In this document: positions 1 through 8,813 of the stretch, piece after piece
How the letters are laid out: every line of letters starts with the position of its first letter
Position numbering within the stretch: position 1 is the stretch's first letter
Assembly (NCBI RefSeq): GCF_029910095.1
Contig: NZ_CP094526.1
Coordinates: forward strand, 2,914,001 to 2,978,000
Reading direction: 5' to 3'
DNA from: Bradyrhizobium sp. ISRA464
Lineage (GTDB): Bacteria; Pseudomonadota; Alphaproteobacteria; Rhizobiales; Xanthobacteraceae
DNA length: 64,000 nt
The notes under the pieces: model-generated
Told to the model about the DNA's origin: nothing
The model's database searches: none
What the model saw: the letters and a program-made list of their open reading frames with translations, nothing else
Made by a program: the position numbers and the translations under genes

Positions 1-2235
1 GGCGGTTGCGGCATTTGGGCCACCCATTTTGTCGCCATGCTGGCCTATGATCCCGGCGTTGGCGCCGGCTACAGTATCCCGATCACCCTCATGTCGCTGG
101 TGCTTGCCGTGGCCGTCCTGGCCGTCGGGCTTTCCGTCGCCTCGTTGGACGGGCGTTGGTGGACGGTCGCAGCCGGCGGCGCGATCGTCGGCGCCGGTGT
201 CGCGGCGATGCACTATACCGGCATGTTGGGGCTCGAATTGCCGGCACGCATCGTTTGGTCGCCGAGCATCGTCGTGGCTTCGATCGCCTTCGGAGGCGTG
301 TTTGCAGCGCTTGCGCTGATCGTCGCCGCCCGCGGTGAGAGCTTCGGCCATACCGCCACCGCAACCGGCCTGCTGACGATTGCGATCGTCTCGCATCACT
401 TCACGGCGATGGGCGCGGTCACCGTGATCCCCGATCCGACCGTCGTTGCCGACGGACTGACGATCTCGCCGTCGGTGCTGTCGTTCATGACCGCCGTTGC
501 GGCCTTCGCCATTCTCGGTATTTCGCTGATCGCAGCCATTCTCGACCGTCGCGCCAAGACCGAGCTTCAGAAGCAGAAGCTGGTGCTGGATACCGCGCTC
601 GAGAACATGTCGCAGGGACTGTGCATGTTCGATGCCGACGGCCGCATCATGCTCTTCAACGAGCGCTACGGCGAGATCATGGGCCGCAGTCGCACGCCGT
701 TGCAGGGACGCCTGCTGATCGACGTGTTGCAGGACCTTCGCTCGCTCGGTGAGTGGGATGGCGATCCGGACGAGTTCTGCGCCGGCCTGATCGCCGAGGC
801 GAAGGCGGGCAATACCGCGACGCGGATCATCAGTCGCAACGGACGGGCCATCCGTGTCGTCGACCAGCCGATGAAAGGGGGCGGATGGGTTGCGACCTTC
901 GAGGACATTACCGAGTGGCAGCAGGCCCAGGAGCAGATTTCGCACATGGCGCGGCATGATGCACTGACCAATCTGCCGAACCGGACACTGTTCCGTGAGC
1001 AGCTCGAGAAGGCGCTGCGTCTCGCCAAGCGCTCCGACCAACTCGCGGCGCTCTGCCTCGATCTCGACCATTTCAAGGAGATCAACGACACGCTCGGACA
1101 TCCGATCGGCGACGCGCTGCTTCGGGAAGTGGCGCGCCGGCTCGGCGAATGCGTGACCGAGCATGACACTGTAGCACGGCTTGGCGGCGACGAATTCGCC
1201 ATCGTGCAGTTCTGCAGCAACAGCGAACCATCGGTCGTCTCAGCGCTTGCCAGCCGGATCGTCGAGACGATCTCGGCGCCCTACGAGATCGGTGGGCACC
1301 AGCTCGTGATCGGCGTCAGCATCGGGATCTCGCTCGCGCCGGAGGACGGCAAGGATCCCGACGAGCTCCTGCAAAAGGCCGATCTCGCGCTGTACCGCGC
1401 CAAGGCCGACGGCCGCGGCACCTACCGCTTCTTCGAGACCGGTATGGACGCACGCGCGCAGGCGCGCCGCATGTTAGAGCGCGACCTGCGCCTGGCGCTG
1501 CAACGCAATGAGTTCGAGGTCTACTACCAGCCGATCCGCGACGTCGCGGGCGACCGGATCGTGGCATTCGAGGCGCTGGTGCGCTGGAACCATGCGTTGC
1601 GCGGTTTGATCGCGCCGAACAACTTCATTCCGGTGGCCGAGGAGACCGGCCTGATCGTTCCGCTTGGCGAGATCGTGCTACGCAAGGCCTGCGCGGACGC
1701 CGCGGGCTGGCCTGAGGACGTTGCCGTGGCGGTCAACCTCTCGCCGGTGCAGTTCAAGAATCCGAACCTGGTGGCGTCGGTGAGGGGCGCGCTGCAAGCG
1801 TCCGGACTGGCGGCGGATCGGCTCGAGCTCGAGATCACCGAATCGGTGCTGCTGCAGAACAGCGAGGCGACACTCGCCGTGCTGCACGAGCTGCGCGGGT
1901 TCGGCGTCCGGATCTCGCTCGACGATTTCGGCACCGGCTATTCTTCGCTCAGCTATCTGCGCAGCTTTCCCTTCGACAAGATCAAGATCGATCGCTCCTT
2001 CGTCACCGACCTCGCGACCCGCGACGAGTCGATGGCGATCGTGCGGGCGGTCACTGGTCTCGGCAAGAGCCTCGGCATTGTGACCACGGCCGAGGGCGTC
2101 GAGACCGATACCCAATTCGACCTGCTGCGCCAGGAGGGCTGCACGCAGGCGCAGGGCTATCTGTTCAGCCCGCCGCGGCCAGCGGCCGAGGTGGCGAAGA
2201 TGTTGCGGAGGACGCCGGAGCGTTCCGTGGCCTGA
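1..2235 (+). CDS. MHYT-PAS-GGDEF-EAL cyclic-di-GMP signalling protein (5' partial)
   Basis: The reading frame is open from base 1, so the true start lies before the window; 744 residues are visible. The N-terminal third is a membrane sensor with three MHYT-type repeats (THFVAM at the very start, AMHYTGM, then SHHFTAM). These repeats are proposed to bind copper and sense O2, CO or NO. A PAS-like segment follows at about residues 190-305. The GGDEF domain has an intact GGDEF motif near base 1180, and the EAL domain has FEALVRW near 1567 and DDFGTGYSSL near 1921. Both catalytic signatures look intact, so synthesis and hydrolysis of c-di-GMP are both possible. The residue of the inhibitory RxxD I-site is Thr (TEHD), so product inhibition is probably lost. 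Confident of family; net activity is unknown. Confidence 0.95.
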   Translation, partial: GGCGIWATHFVAMLAYDPGVGAGYSIPITLMSLVLAVAVLAVGLSVASLDGRWWTVAAGGAIVGAGVAAMHYTGMLGLELPARIVWSPSIVVASIAFGGVFAALALIVAARGESFGHTATATGLLTIAIVSHHFTAMGAVTVIPDPTVVADGLTISPSVLSFMTAVAAFAILGISLIAAILDRRAKTELQKQKLVLDTALENMSQGLCMFDADGRIMLFNERYGEIMGRSRTPLQGRLLIDVLQDLRSLGEWDGDPDEFCAGLIAEAKAGNTATRIISRNGRAIRVVDQPMKGGGWVATFEDITEWQQAQEQISHMARHDALTNLPNRTLFREQLEKALRLAKRSDQLAALCLDLDHFKEINDTLGHPIGDALLREVARRLGECVTEHDTVARLGGDEFAIVQFCSNSEPSVVSALASRIVETISAPYEIGGHQLVIGVSIGISLAPEDGKDPDELLQKADLALYRAKADGRGTYRFFETGMDARAQARRMLERDLRLALQRNEFEVYYQPIRDVAGDRIVAFEALVRWNHALRGLIAPNNFIPVAEETGLIVPLGEIVLRKACADAAGWPEDVAVAVNLSPVQFKNPNLVASVRGALQASGLAADRLELEITESVLLQNSEATLAVLHELRGFGVRISLDDFGTGYSSLSYLRSFPFDKIKIDRSFVTDLATRDESMAIVRAVTGLGKSLGIVTTAEGVETDTQFDLLRQEGCTQAQGYLFSPPRPAAEVAKMLRRTPERSVA

Positions 2236-2339
2236 TCGGGAAGCGCATCCGGCGCGTTCTCAAGTGGACGTCGGTTCGCGTGAGGACAGCGCGTCAAAAC
2301 TGGAGCCTCGGTTCTGATCCAGCCGAACCGAACAATGCG

Positions 2340-2774
2340 CTAGGTCTTGCGCAGGGCGAAATAGGCGCCGCAAAACGCCATCACCGCGCCAAGGCACAGC
2401 GCGGCAAGTCCGGCGAGTACGGCGGAAACGGTCGACACGGAACTGGGCGCCGACGCGGCCTGGCCGGCGCCGGCCAGGATCAGCACGCCGACGACGATCA
2501 GGAACTGCCGCATTCGCCGCGGGATCTGGCCTGACGCCGCACTCTGCATCAGGTTGCTGGTGAAGTAGCCGCCCGAGAATCCGACGGTCGCGATCAGCCA
2601 CCACGCGATCGCCGCGCCTGCTGGCATGAATTCATGCGTGTCGGACCGCCACAGCCCGCCAAGGTCGAGTCCGTAGCGCGCGCCGAGCATGTGCACGGCC
2701 AGCGCCAGCAGTACTCCGGATACCATCGCGCCGCCGAGGATCAGGTAGCGCGGAAAATAGATCGTCTCGGCCAT
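2340..2774 (-). CDS. Small four-helix membrane protein, unknown function
   Basis: A 144-residue protein starting MAETIYFPRY. It is mostly hydrophobic, with about four predicted transmembrane segments (roughly residues 10-30, 50-70, 85-105 and 118-138) joined by short loops. The frame is open 39 codons further upstream, but that extension is Arg/Pro/Ser-rich with no hydrophobic pattern and would run across the start of the divergent gene, so the internal ATG at 2774 is preferred. It converges on the preceding signalling gene and diverges from the next membrane protein. No catalytic motif is visible, and I do not recognise the family. Confidence 0.7.
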   Translation of the reverse strand: MAETIYFPRYLILGGAMVSGVLLALAVHMLGARYGLDLGGLWRSDTHEFMPAGAAIAWWLIATVGFSGGYFTSNLMQSAASGQIPRRMRQFLIVVGVLILAGAGQAASAPSSVSTVSAVLAGLAALCLGAVMAFCGAYFALRKT

Positions 2775-2857
2775 GCGTCGCTTGTAGGATAGGCGTGACG
2801 TGCCGCGCAAGCTCGCGCACGCGTCTGAACAGGCGGAATGGCGGATTGCCAACAACG

Positions 2858-3472
2858 TTGCAGGATCGATCGGAGGCGGGCGAGCGCTCACCGGTGCGCT
2901 ATGCCTACAAGGCCTCCCTGATCGGCTCAGCGCATCAGTTCGAACTGACCGATGCGGGGCTGGCCTGGACGATCTCCGGCAGATCGGGTGTGTGGGACTA
3001 TTCGGACCTTTCCGCGGTCAAGCTGTCCTATCGCCCGGTGTCGATGCAGCAGCAGCGGTTTCGTGCCGACATCGACAACGCCAAAGGCGGCCGCATCGCA
3101 ATCCTTTCGACCACCTGGCAAACCGCGACGCTGATCGCGCCGCAAGGGCATCTCTATCGCGACTTCATCGTCGAGCTGCATCGCCGGATGCAGGCGGCCG
3201 GCAGCGAAGCCGTGTTGACCGGAGGCCTCGGGCCGAAGACCTATGCTGCGGCACTGGCATTGCTGGCGGGTCTCGCCATTGCGATGACGGGACTGCTGTT
3301 GCGTGCGCTGACGACGGCCGAATGGACCGGCGCGCTGTTCCTGCTCGGCTTCGCCGCGTTGTTTGCCTGGCAGGTCGGCGGCTTCATCACGCGCAACCGG
3401 CCGCGCCGCTACGACTTCGATCATTTGCCCGAGGCGCTGCTGCCGCCCGCGTCCCGCAACCAAGCGCAATGA
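2858..3472 (+). CDS. Membrane protein with PH-like N-terminal domain, unknown function
   Basis: About 204 residues. The first 110 are a soluble, beta-rich segment (VRYAYKASLIGSAHQFEL onward) that reads like a bacterial PH-type domain. Two hydrophobic helices follow at roughly residues 125-145 and 155-175, then a short basic tail. The start is uncertain. The frame is open from an ATG at 2795, inside the divergent gene's leader, but the residues before the TTG at 2858 look non-coding, so 2858 is chosen. No catalytic residues are visible. The divergent arrangement with the small membrane protein at 2340-2774 suggests the two may be functionally linked, but this is inference only. Confidence 0.6.
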   Translation: MQDRSEAGERSPVRYAYKASLIGSAHQFELTDAGLAWTISGRSGVWDYSDLSAVKLSYRPVSMQQQRFRADIDNAKGGRIAILSTTWQTATLIAPQGHLYRDFIVELHRRMQAAGSEAVLTGGLGPKTYAAALALLAGLAIAMTGLLLRALTTAEWTGALFLLGFAALFAWQVGGFITRNRPRRYDFDHLPEALLPPASRNQAQ

Positions 3473-3542
3473 AATGTGACTTCGTCTGCGCGCCCACGCG
3501 CGGCATCGTCGGCGCGAGATGTCGTGGCCGGGGAGCAGGGGC

Positions 3543-4134
3543 GTGCAGGATCGAAGTCTGCGGATTCCGTCTGATGACGAGATCGCAGCGATCAATGCAC
3601 GACACCTGATCGAGACGCCGCTGCGGTCCGCCGATCTGCTGTTCGTGTTCGGCACGCGTATGGACGTCGCCGAGCGGGTGGAGGCGGCAGTCCGGCTCTG
3701 GCGTGACGGGTTCGTTCGCTGGTCGATCGTGAGCGGCGGCGTGACGCCAGGCGATCATCGTTCCGAATGCGCGATTATCAAGACCGCGATGGTCGAGCGC
3801 GGCATGCCGGCCGAACGTATTCTCGATGAGCACCGCGCGCAGAACACCGGCGAGAACGTGATCTTCTCGCTGCCGGTGATCGACGCCGCACTCGGGCGCA
3901 ACAACATCAAAGGCGTGATCTGCCTCGGCAATAGCTGGATCGCGCGGCGCTATCCGAAGACGCTGCAGCGGCACTGGCCAGAGGTCGAGAAGATGCTGGT
4001 CACGGTCGACACCTTCGCGACGCCGCGCGCTCTGGCACACCGATCCGGAATTCCGCCGCCGCGTCCTGATCGAATGGGACTAGATCGAGCCTTACAAGGC
4101 GAACGGCTTCATCGCGGAGTGGCCGGTCGTTTGA
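3543..4134 (+). pseudogene. YdcF-type (DUF218) protein, frameshifted and interrupted near the C-terminus
   Basis: The first ~160 codons give a clear DUF218/YdcF-like protein: RSADLLFVFGTRMD, then WSIVSGGVTPG, RILDEHRAQNTGENVIFS, and GVICLGNSWIARRYPKTL. After VTVDTFATPRAL the reading shifts. A different frame continues in family style (WHTDPEFRRRVLIEWD) to a TAG at 4081-4083, then further (IEPYKANGFIAEWPVV) to a TGA ending at 4134. So there is one frameshift near 4030-4036 and one in-frame stop where a Lys codon would fit. Translation of the intact 5' frame would run to 4307, into the convergent MocR gene. The GTG start at 3543 is chosen because a GGGGAG Shine-Dalgarno precedes it. A sequencing error could explain the frameshift but not also the stop. 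Confidence 0.7.
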
Positions 4135-4148
4135 GGGAGGCTTTCCCG

Positions 4149-5492
4149 TCACTCCGTCGAGTCGAAATCCTCTTCCGTCGCGCTCAGCATTCCCGCCAGT
4201 GTCCGCAAGCCGACGTCGAGCTGCTCCATCGGCGGTGCCGCAAGGGCGAGCCGTACCGCATTGGGCGCGTGCCCCGGCGTGGCGGCGAAGGTCGTCGACG
4301 GCGTTAGCGCGATGTCGCGGCGCGCTGCGGCTGCGACCAGGGTCTGCGAGCGCCAGTGCTGCGGCAAGGTCAGCCAGAGGTGATAGGACTTGGGGTTGGT
4401 CTGAACTTCGAAACCGGCCAAATGCTTCGCCGCCATCTGCTGACGGCGGCCGGCATCGATCCGCTTCAGCCGGGACAACTCGGCGGCCGTGCCGTCGGCC
4501 ATCAGCCGCTGCCCCGCGGCGAAGGCATAGCCCGACGCCGTCCAGCCGCCCGAGCGCACCGCGGCCATGATGCTCTCGCGCAGCCGCGGCGGGGCGACAA
4601 TGAAGCCGAGCGCCAGCCCCGGCGCCACCTTCTTCGACAGGCTGTCGAGCACGATGCAGCGGTCGGGCGCGAGCGCCGCCAGCGGCATCTCGTCGTCGAG
4701 GAACCCGTAGACGCCATCCTCGACAATGACGAGGCCAAGCTTCTCGACTACGCGCAACAGCTCGGCGCGGCGCTCGGCCGGCATGGTGATGCTGAGCGGG
4801 TTCTGGATCGTCGGCTGGATATAGAGCGCGGACAGATGCGCCTCGCGGTGCGCCTTCTGGACCGCATCGGGGCGGACGCCATGCTCATCCATCGCGAGCG
4901 GCACCAGCGTGATCCCGAGCCGCGCGGCAATGCCCTTGACGAAGGGGTAGGTCAGCGCCTCGACGCCGCAGCGTCCACCTGATGAGACGACGGCGGCGAG
5001 CGCTGCGGCGATGCATTGCCGGCCGTTGGCGGTGAACACGATCTGGTCGGGATTCGGCGTCCAGCTCTTCCGGGTGAGGAATTCGGCGGAAATGGTTCGT
5101 GCCGCCCGTGTGCCGAAGCTGGTTGCCGGACGCAGCGCGCCCTCGAGCACCTCGGGCCGTTCCAGCCCCTCGAGGCTCTTGGCGATCATCGTGGCCTGGT
5201 GCGGCAGCAGTGGATAGTTGAACTCCAAGTCGATGCGGGCGCCGCGCGGCTCTGTGGGCGCTGCGACGCCACGGCGCGCCTCGCCGGACACGAATGTGCC
5301 GCGGCCGACTTCGCCGACCACGAGCCCGCGCCGCAGCAGCTCGGTATAGACCCGGCTCGCGGTCGAGACCGCGATCTTGCGTTCATAGGCGAAATGGCGC
5401 TGCGGCGGCAGGCGGTCGCCGGCCTTGAGCGCGCCGGAGGCAATCTCGGCGGCGACCGCGTCCGCCAGCTTCAGATACTCGAACCTCGACAT
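4149..5492 (-). CDS. MocR/PdxR-type regulator: GntR helix-turn-helix fused to an aminotransferase-like domain
   Basis: 447 residues, full length for the family. Residues 1-75 form a GntR winged helix (KLADAVAAEIASGALKAGDR, then ERKIAVSTASRVYTELLRRG). Residues 110-440 form a fold-type-I PLP domain, with VEDGVYGFLDD giving the Asp that contacts the PLP ring nitrogen and DSLSKKVAPGLALGF giving the Schiff-base Lys. Members use PLP or an aminated ligand as a sensor and usually control a divergent gene. Here the start codon at 5492 abuts inverted repeats at 5495-5530, and a DUF1127 gene starts divergently at 5675. Autorepression and control of that gene are therefore likely. The ligand is unknown. 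Confidence 0.92.
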   Translation of the reverse strand: MSRFEYLKLADAVAAEIASGALKAGDRLPPQRHFAYERKIAVSTASRVYTELLRRGLVVGEVGRGTFVSGEARRGVAAPTEPRGARIDLEFNYPLLPHQATMIAKSLEGLERPEVLEGALRPATSFGTRAARTISAEFLTRKSWTPNPDQIVFTANGRQCIAAALAAVVSSGGRCGVEALTYPFVKGIAARLGITLVPLAMDEHGVRPDAVQKAHREAHLSALYIQPTIQNPLSITMPAERRAELLRVVEKLGLVIVEDGVYGFLDDEMPLAALAPDRCIVLDSLSKKVAPGLALGFIVAPPRLRESIMAAVRSGGWTASGYAFAAGQRLMADGTAAELSRLKRIDAGRRQQMAAKHLAGFEVQTNPKSYHLWLTLPQHWRSQTLVAAAARRDIALTPSTTFAATPGHAPNAVRLALAAPPMEQLDVGLRTLAGMLSATEEDFDSTE

Positions 5493-5494
5493 TA

Positions 5495-5530
5495 TTGCAC
5501 CGAGAGCAATGTTTTACTTGCTCCGAGCAA
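5495..5530. promoter_or_regulatory. Putative MocR operator: two tandem palindromic sites
   Basis: TTGCACCGAGAGCAA (5495-5509) and TTGCTCCGAGCAA (5518-5530) lie 23 bp apart, about two helical turns. The second is a perfect inverted repeat around a central C (TTGCTC/GAGCAA). A third half-match, TTGCACTGAG, lies at 5567-5576. The pair begins 3 bp upstream of the MocR start codon, where it would cover that gene's initiation region. Two sites in the same orientation match how dimeric MocR proteins bind. The functional assignment is inference. Confidence 0.6.
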
Positions 5531-5674
5531 TGTACCGGATCATTTAAGAGGGAACAAGCCCGCTATTGCACTGAGGAGAGCGCAAGCACTCCGAAGTCCC
5601 TGACGGCGCAGACGCAGAATACGCGTTTGCGTCAAGGGCATCGCTTGGCCGTGCGGGCGCCAAAGGAGATGACA

Positions 5675-5911
5675 ATGACCACGATATCTTCAGCTGCGAC
5701 GCTGCCCGCGCGGCCTGGTGTGTTGGGCAGATTGCTCCGATTGCTCCGAGGTTGGAGCGATGCAATTGTCACCTATTGGATGCGCCGCGAAGCGATCAAG
5801 ACGCTGCACGAGCTCGACGACCGGTCCTTGCGCGATATCGGGATCCCACGCTGCCACATCGAGATCGCCGTCGCCGGCAATGTCGACCTGGAGCTCATCC
5901 GTATCCGCTGA
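5675..5911 (+). CDS. DUF1127 (YjiS-like) small basic protein
   Basis: 78 residues. The C-terminal half carries the DUF1127 pattern: WMRREAIKTLHELDDRSLRDIGI, an amphipathic helix followed by the conserved L-x-D-I-G-I turn. Related small proteins in alphaproteobacteria affect RNA metabolism or phosphate and carbon responses and are often stress-induced. An upstream in-frame extension to 5495 is not credible. The ATG at 5675 sits 6 nt after AAAGGAG, better spaced than the ATG at 5669. It is divergent from the MocR gene and lies beyond its likely operators, so it is the obvious target candidate. Confidence 0.85.
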   Translation: MTTISSAATLPARPGVLGRLLRLLRGWSDAIVTYWMRREAIKTLHELDDRSLRDIGIPRCHIEIAVAGNVDLELIRIR

Positions 5912-5940
5912 ACTTGCGGGGCGCGGCACTGGCCGCAAGG

Positions 5941-6062
5941 CTAAAGCGCGATGAGATTGCGTTGAATCGTCAGCGCGCTTTAGCTCCTTGTTTGAGCATG
6001 ATCTCCGCGCAAACGCGTTCCGCGTTTGTCGCGAGGGAAAACCGCTTCACGCTTTTCCGGAT
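5941..6062. repeat. Bradyrhizobium-type interspersed palindromic repeat
   Basis: A compact block between convergent genes. CTAAAGCGCG (5941-5950) pairs with CGCGCTTTAG (5974-5983). Next come TTTGAGCATGATCTC, then a small hairpin AAACGCG-TTC-CGCGTTT near 6011-6027, then GAAAACCGCTTCACGCTTTT ending in CCGGATC. From memory, this GAGCATGATC...AAAACCG...TTTTCCGGATC layout is a common intergenic repeat in Bradyrhizobium and Rhodopseudomonas. It abuts the uspA stop codon and may also serve as an RNA-processing or termination structure. Confidence 0.6.
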
Positions 6063-6488
6063 CTAGTGCCGCACCACCAGCACGGAGCATTTGGCGTAGC
6101 GCACGACGTGTCCGGCATTCGAGCCTAGGAAATAGGTGCGCATCGCCGGGCGGTGCGACGTCATCACGATCAGGTCGGCCTTCATCGCGGCAGCCTCTTC
6201 GAGGATCTCGTGATAGATGCCGCCCTGGCGGACCACCCCCGAGATGCGCGTCGGCTCTATGCCGGATTCGCGCGCCACAATGGCAAGGGCCTCTTCCGAT
6301 GTTTCGCGCTGCTGGGTGTCAAAATCCGCCGGCACATATTCCGCGAGCATCACCGGTGTCATCGGCAGCACATTGAGCAGGCGGATCGAGCCGTTCCACG
6401 TCTTCGCCAGCGTTGCAGCGGTTGCGATCGCCGGCTTCGCCAGATCGGTATCGGCGAGGTCGATCGGCACGAGAATGGACTTGTACAT
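6063..6488 (-). CDS. Universal stress protein, UspA family
   Basis: 141 residues, a single Usp domain of normal size. It begins MYKSILVPIDLADTDLAKP (the family's beta-1 Asp) and ends in YFLGSNAGHVVRYAKCSVLV. The G-2x-G-9x-GS ATP loop is degenerate: the first glycines are Ser/His (TSHRPAMRTYFLGS), so ATP binding is doubtful. The ATG at 6488 follows a strong CAGGAGGC Shine-Dalgarno; the longer upstream frame lacks one. It lies 135 bp downstream of the phosphatase gene on the same strand, with a GC-rich hairpin between them. Confidence 0.92.
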   Translation of the reverse strand: MYKSILVPIDLADTDLAKPAIATAATLAKTWNGSIRLLNVLPMTPVMLAEYVPADFDTQQRETSEEALAIVARESGIEPTRISGVVRQGGIYHEILEEAAAMKADLIVMTSHRPAMRTYFLGSNAGHVVRYAKCSVLVVRH

Positions 6489-6622
6489 CTGCGCCTCCTG
6501 TCCGCGATTGGTCTGGAGCCGTTTCGTCCCTGCGACGCCGTGCCTCTTGTTATCTTGACGCGAACCGGTCCCCTGTCGCGCAGGGGAACTATAGCATGGT
6601 GGGGCTGCGATGTCCGCCAATG

Positions 6623-7165
6623 TCAGCTGCGCGAGGCCTGCTTCAACAGTTTCGGACTGACGAACAGCACGAGCTTGCCGCGGCGGAAGGACACCTCGTT
6701 CCAGTCATTGGTCGCGAAGTCGAAGACGGCCAATCCCGAGGTCGGCAGGTTGTGTCTGAGCGCGCGCTTCGCGTCGTCGTCGCCGCTGCCGGTCAGCGTC
6801 AGCGCGAGCTCATGCATGCCGGGATTGTGTCCGACCAGCATCAGCCGCTTCGGATCGGTGGCCGAGGCCATCCGGATCGTGGTCAGCAAATGTGTCGGAT
6901 CCGCGCCGTAGAGTTCCGGCTGGAATTCGACTTTCGGCTGCGGCGTGTGGCCCTTCATTGCGTCGCGCACGATCTCCCAGGTCTGCGTCGCACGGACCGC
7001 GGGCGACACAAACACCCGGTCGGGGAACGGCGGATGGTGGGCGATCCAGCCGCCGATCTCCGCTGCATCGCGGTGACCGCGATCGTCGAGACGACGGTCG
7101 TGGTCCCGTCCCGACGGCGCGTCGGTTTCGGTCTTGGCGTGACGCAGCAGCAGCAAACGGCGCAT
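6623..7165 (-). CDS. SixA-like histidine phosphatase
   Basis: 180 residues. It carries the phosphohistidine-forming motif LLLLRHAKTE at the N-terminus, a second conserved Arg in SPAVRATQTWE, and the second catalytic His in LMLVGHNPGM. The compact size and LRHAK opening match SixA-type phosphatases, which remove phosphate from histidine phosphotransfer proteins, rather than phosphoglycerate mutases. The start at 7165 (MRRLLLLRHAK) is preferred over an ATG 24 nt upstream because a GGAAG lies just before it. The phosphotransfer target cannot be deduced, since no Hpt gene is in the window. Confidence 0.85.
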   Translation of the reverse strand: MRRLLLLRHAKTETDAPSGRDHDRRLDDRGHRDAAEIGGWIAHHPPFPDRVFVSPAVRATQTWEIVRDAMKGHTPQPKVEFQPELYGADPTHLLTTIRMASATDPKRLMLVGHNPGMHELALTLTGSGDDDAKRALRHNLPTSGLAVFDFATNDWNEVSFRRGKLVLFVSPKLLKQASRS

Positions 7166-7260
7166 GGACTTCCATCTCGATTCGTTCAATCGGAATTAAT
7201 TCTACAGGCTCATGCCCTGGACAAGGTGACAAGCGCCGCAGCGGTTCGTAAGAAAACGCC

Positions 7261-8751
7261 ATGAGCGAGACTTCCACAAGTGCGGCAGACGGCCCGGATG
7301 GGGTGGCCTCGCCGTTCCGCGAGCGCTTGGCGTTCGATCTCGATGTCGACATCTGTGTGGTCGGGGCAGGGCTTGCCGGCCTGACGGTGGCGCGCGAGGC
7401 CGCACGGCTCGGCGCAAGCGTCGCCGTGCTCGAGGGCCGCCAAGTCGGCTGGAACGCCTCCGGCCACCATCTCGGCACGGTGATGCCGGGTTTCGGCCTG
7501 CCGGTCGCGGACCTGATCGAGCGTGTCGGCCTCGAGGATGCGCGCGAGCTCTGGGCGCTGTCGAAGGAGGGCGCCGAATATGTCCGCGCCACCGCCACCG
7601 AAGAATTGATGCCTGGCATCGGCTACAGCGAAGGCGTGCTGGAAGTCTCCAACGTCGATGTCGGCGAGGCGCTGATCGGCCGCCTGCAGATGCTCGCTGA
7701 GGATTTCGCGACCGAGGTCGAAGGCTGGCAGGTCGATCGCGTGCGCAGCATGCTCCGGACCGGCCGCTACTTCCACGGCATCCATTATCCGAAGGCGTTC
7801 CAGATCGACGGCCGGAAATACGTTCACGGCCTCGCGGATCTGGCGACACGGGCGGGTGCGCGGATCTTCGAGGACACGCCGGTCGTCAGCATCGACTTCT
7901 CAGGCATCCGCAAGCGCATCGTGACGCCGTCGGCGCGGCTGCGCGCCGGGCACATCGTGCTCGCGGGCAATGTCCATCTTGGTGCGCCGCTCAAGCGATT
8001 GTCGGACACGCTGCTCCCCGTGTGGCGCTACGCCGCGCTGACCGAGCCGCTCGGCGAGCGGCTGGCGGAGACGATCGCCTTTTCGGGCTCGGTGACCGAC
8101 AGCGACGGCATCGACCATTTCCGTATCGTGGGCGGTGATCGCCTGTTATGGGCCAGTCCGGAAACCACCTGGGACGCGCGGCCGCAGCGCTTCGGCGCCG
8201 CAGTGCAACGGCGGATCGCCACGATGTTTCCGCAGCTCGGCAAGGTGCCGATTGTGGAGGTGTTCGGCGGCGCAGTCGGCGTCACCGTGCATGGCATGCC
8301 GCAGATCGGCCAGTTGCGCAGAGGCCTGTGGGTGGCGAGCGGCTTCGGCCGGCAGGGGCTCAACACCTCGGCGGCCGCCGGACAGTTGATTGCGCGCAGC
8401 ATCCTCTGGGGCGACGACCGGTGGCGGCTGTTTTCGCCGTTCGAGCTGGTCTGGGCGGGCGGCGCCACCGGCCGCGTCGCCGGCCATTTTGTCAGCCTGT
8501 GGACGAGGGGGGCCTCGTCGGCTGCGGGCGTCCTGGCGCGCTACCGCGAGGGCGCGCGGGCAAGGGAGCGGTCCCGCGAGGCGCGGCTGGCCGAAGCCAA
8601 TCTCAAAGCGGGAACCAGGGGGCCAATCGGTCGGCCGCCGCCGGGTGCCGTGCGTCTTGCACCACCACGGGCGCCTGCGCCGGTGCCGGACGACGAGCCG
8701 TATCCGCACGCCTCGCGAGAAAGTGAGAGGATCCCCGGCGGGCCGGTGTAA
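7261..8751 (+). CDS. FAD-dependent oxidoreductase, DAO family
   Basis: 496 residues. A Rossmann FAD-binding motif is near residues 31-50 (DICVVGAGLAGLTVAREAAR) with the ribose-binding Glu in VAVLEGRQVGWNASG. The C-terminal FAD contact (RRGLWVASGFGRQGLNTSAA) is near residue 360. The organisation matches the DAO superfamily (glycine/sarcosine oxidase-type amine oxidases). The last ~75 residues are an Arg/Glu helix followed by a Pro-rich tail, not part of the catalytic fold. Its 5' end is about 95 bp from the divergent sixA-type gene. Substrate unknown. Confidence 0.88.
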   Translation: MSETSTSAADGPDGVASPFRERLAFDLDVDICVVGAGLAGLTVAREAARLGASVAVLEGRQVGWNASGHHLGTVMPGFGLPVADLIERVGLEDARELWALSKEGAEYVRATATEELMPGIGYSEGVLEVSNVDVGEALIGRLQMLAEDFATEVEGWQVDRVRSMLRTGRYFHGIHYPKAFQIDGRKYVHGLADLATRAGARIFEDTPVVSIDFSGIRKRIVTPSARLRAGHIVLAGNVHLGAPLKRLSDTLLPVWRYAALTEPLGERLAETIAFSGSVTDSDGIDHFRIVGGDRLLWASPETTWDARPQRFGAAVQRRIATMFPQLGKVPIVEVFGGAVGVTVHGMPQIGQLRRGLWVASGFGRQGLNTSAAAGQLIARSILWGDDRWRLFSPFELVWAGGATGRVAGHFVSLWTRGASSAAGVLARYREGARARERSREARLAEANLKAGTRGPIGRPPPGAVRLAPPRAPAPVPDDEPYPHASRESERIPGGPV

Positions 8752-8813
8752 CGTTGTGCGGCTGCCTTCGTATTTGATGGCGAATAATGGGCCGTCCGCA
8801 TCGGAGAACATTG

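Noticed and set aside
6569..6590. CCCCTG/CAGGGG hairpin between the sixA-type gene and uspA as a terminator
   Set aside because: No T-run follows on the relevant strand; function unclear.
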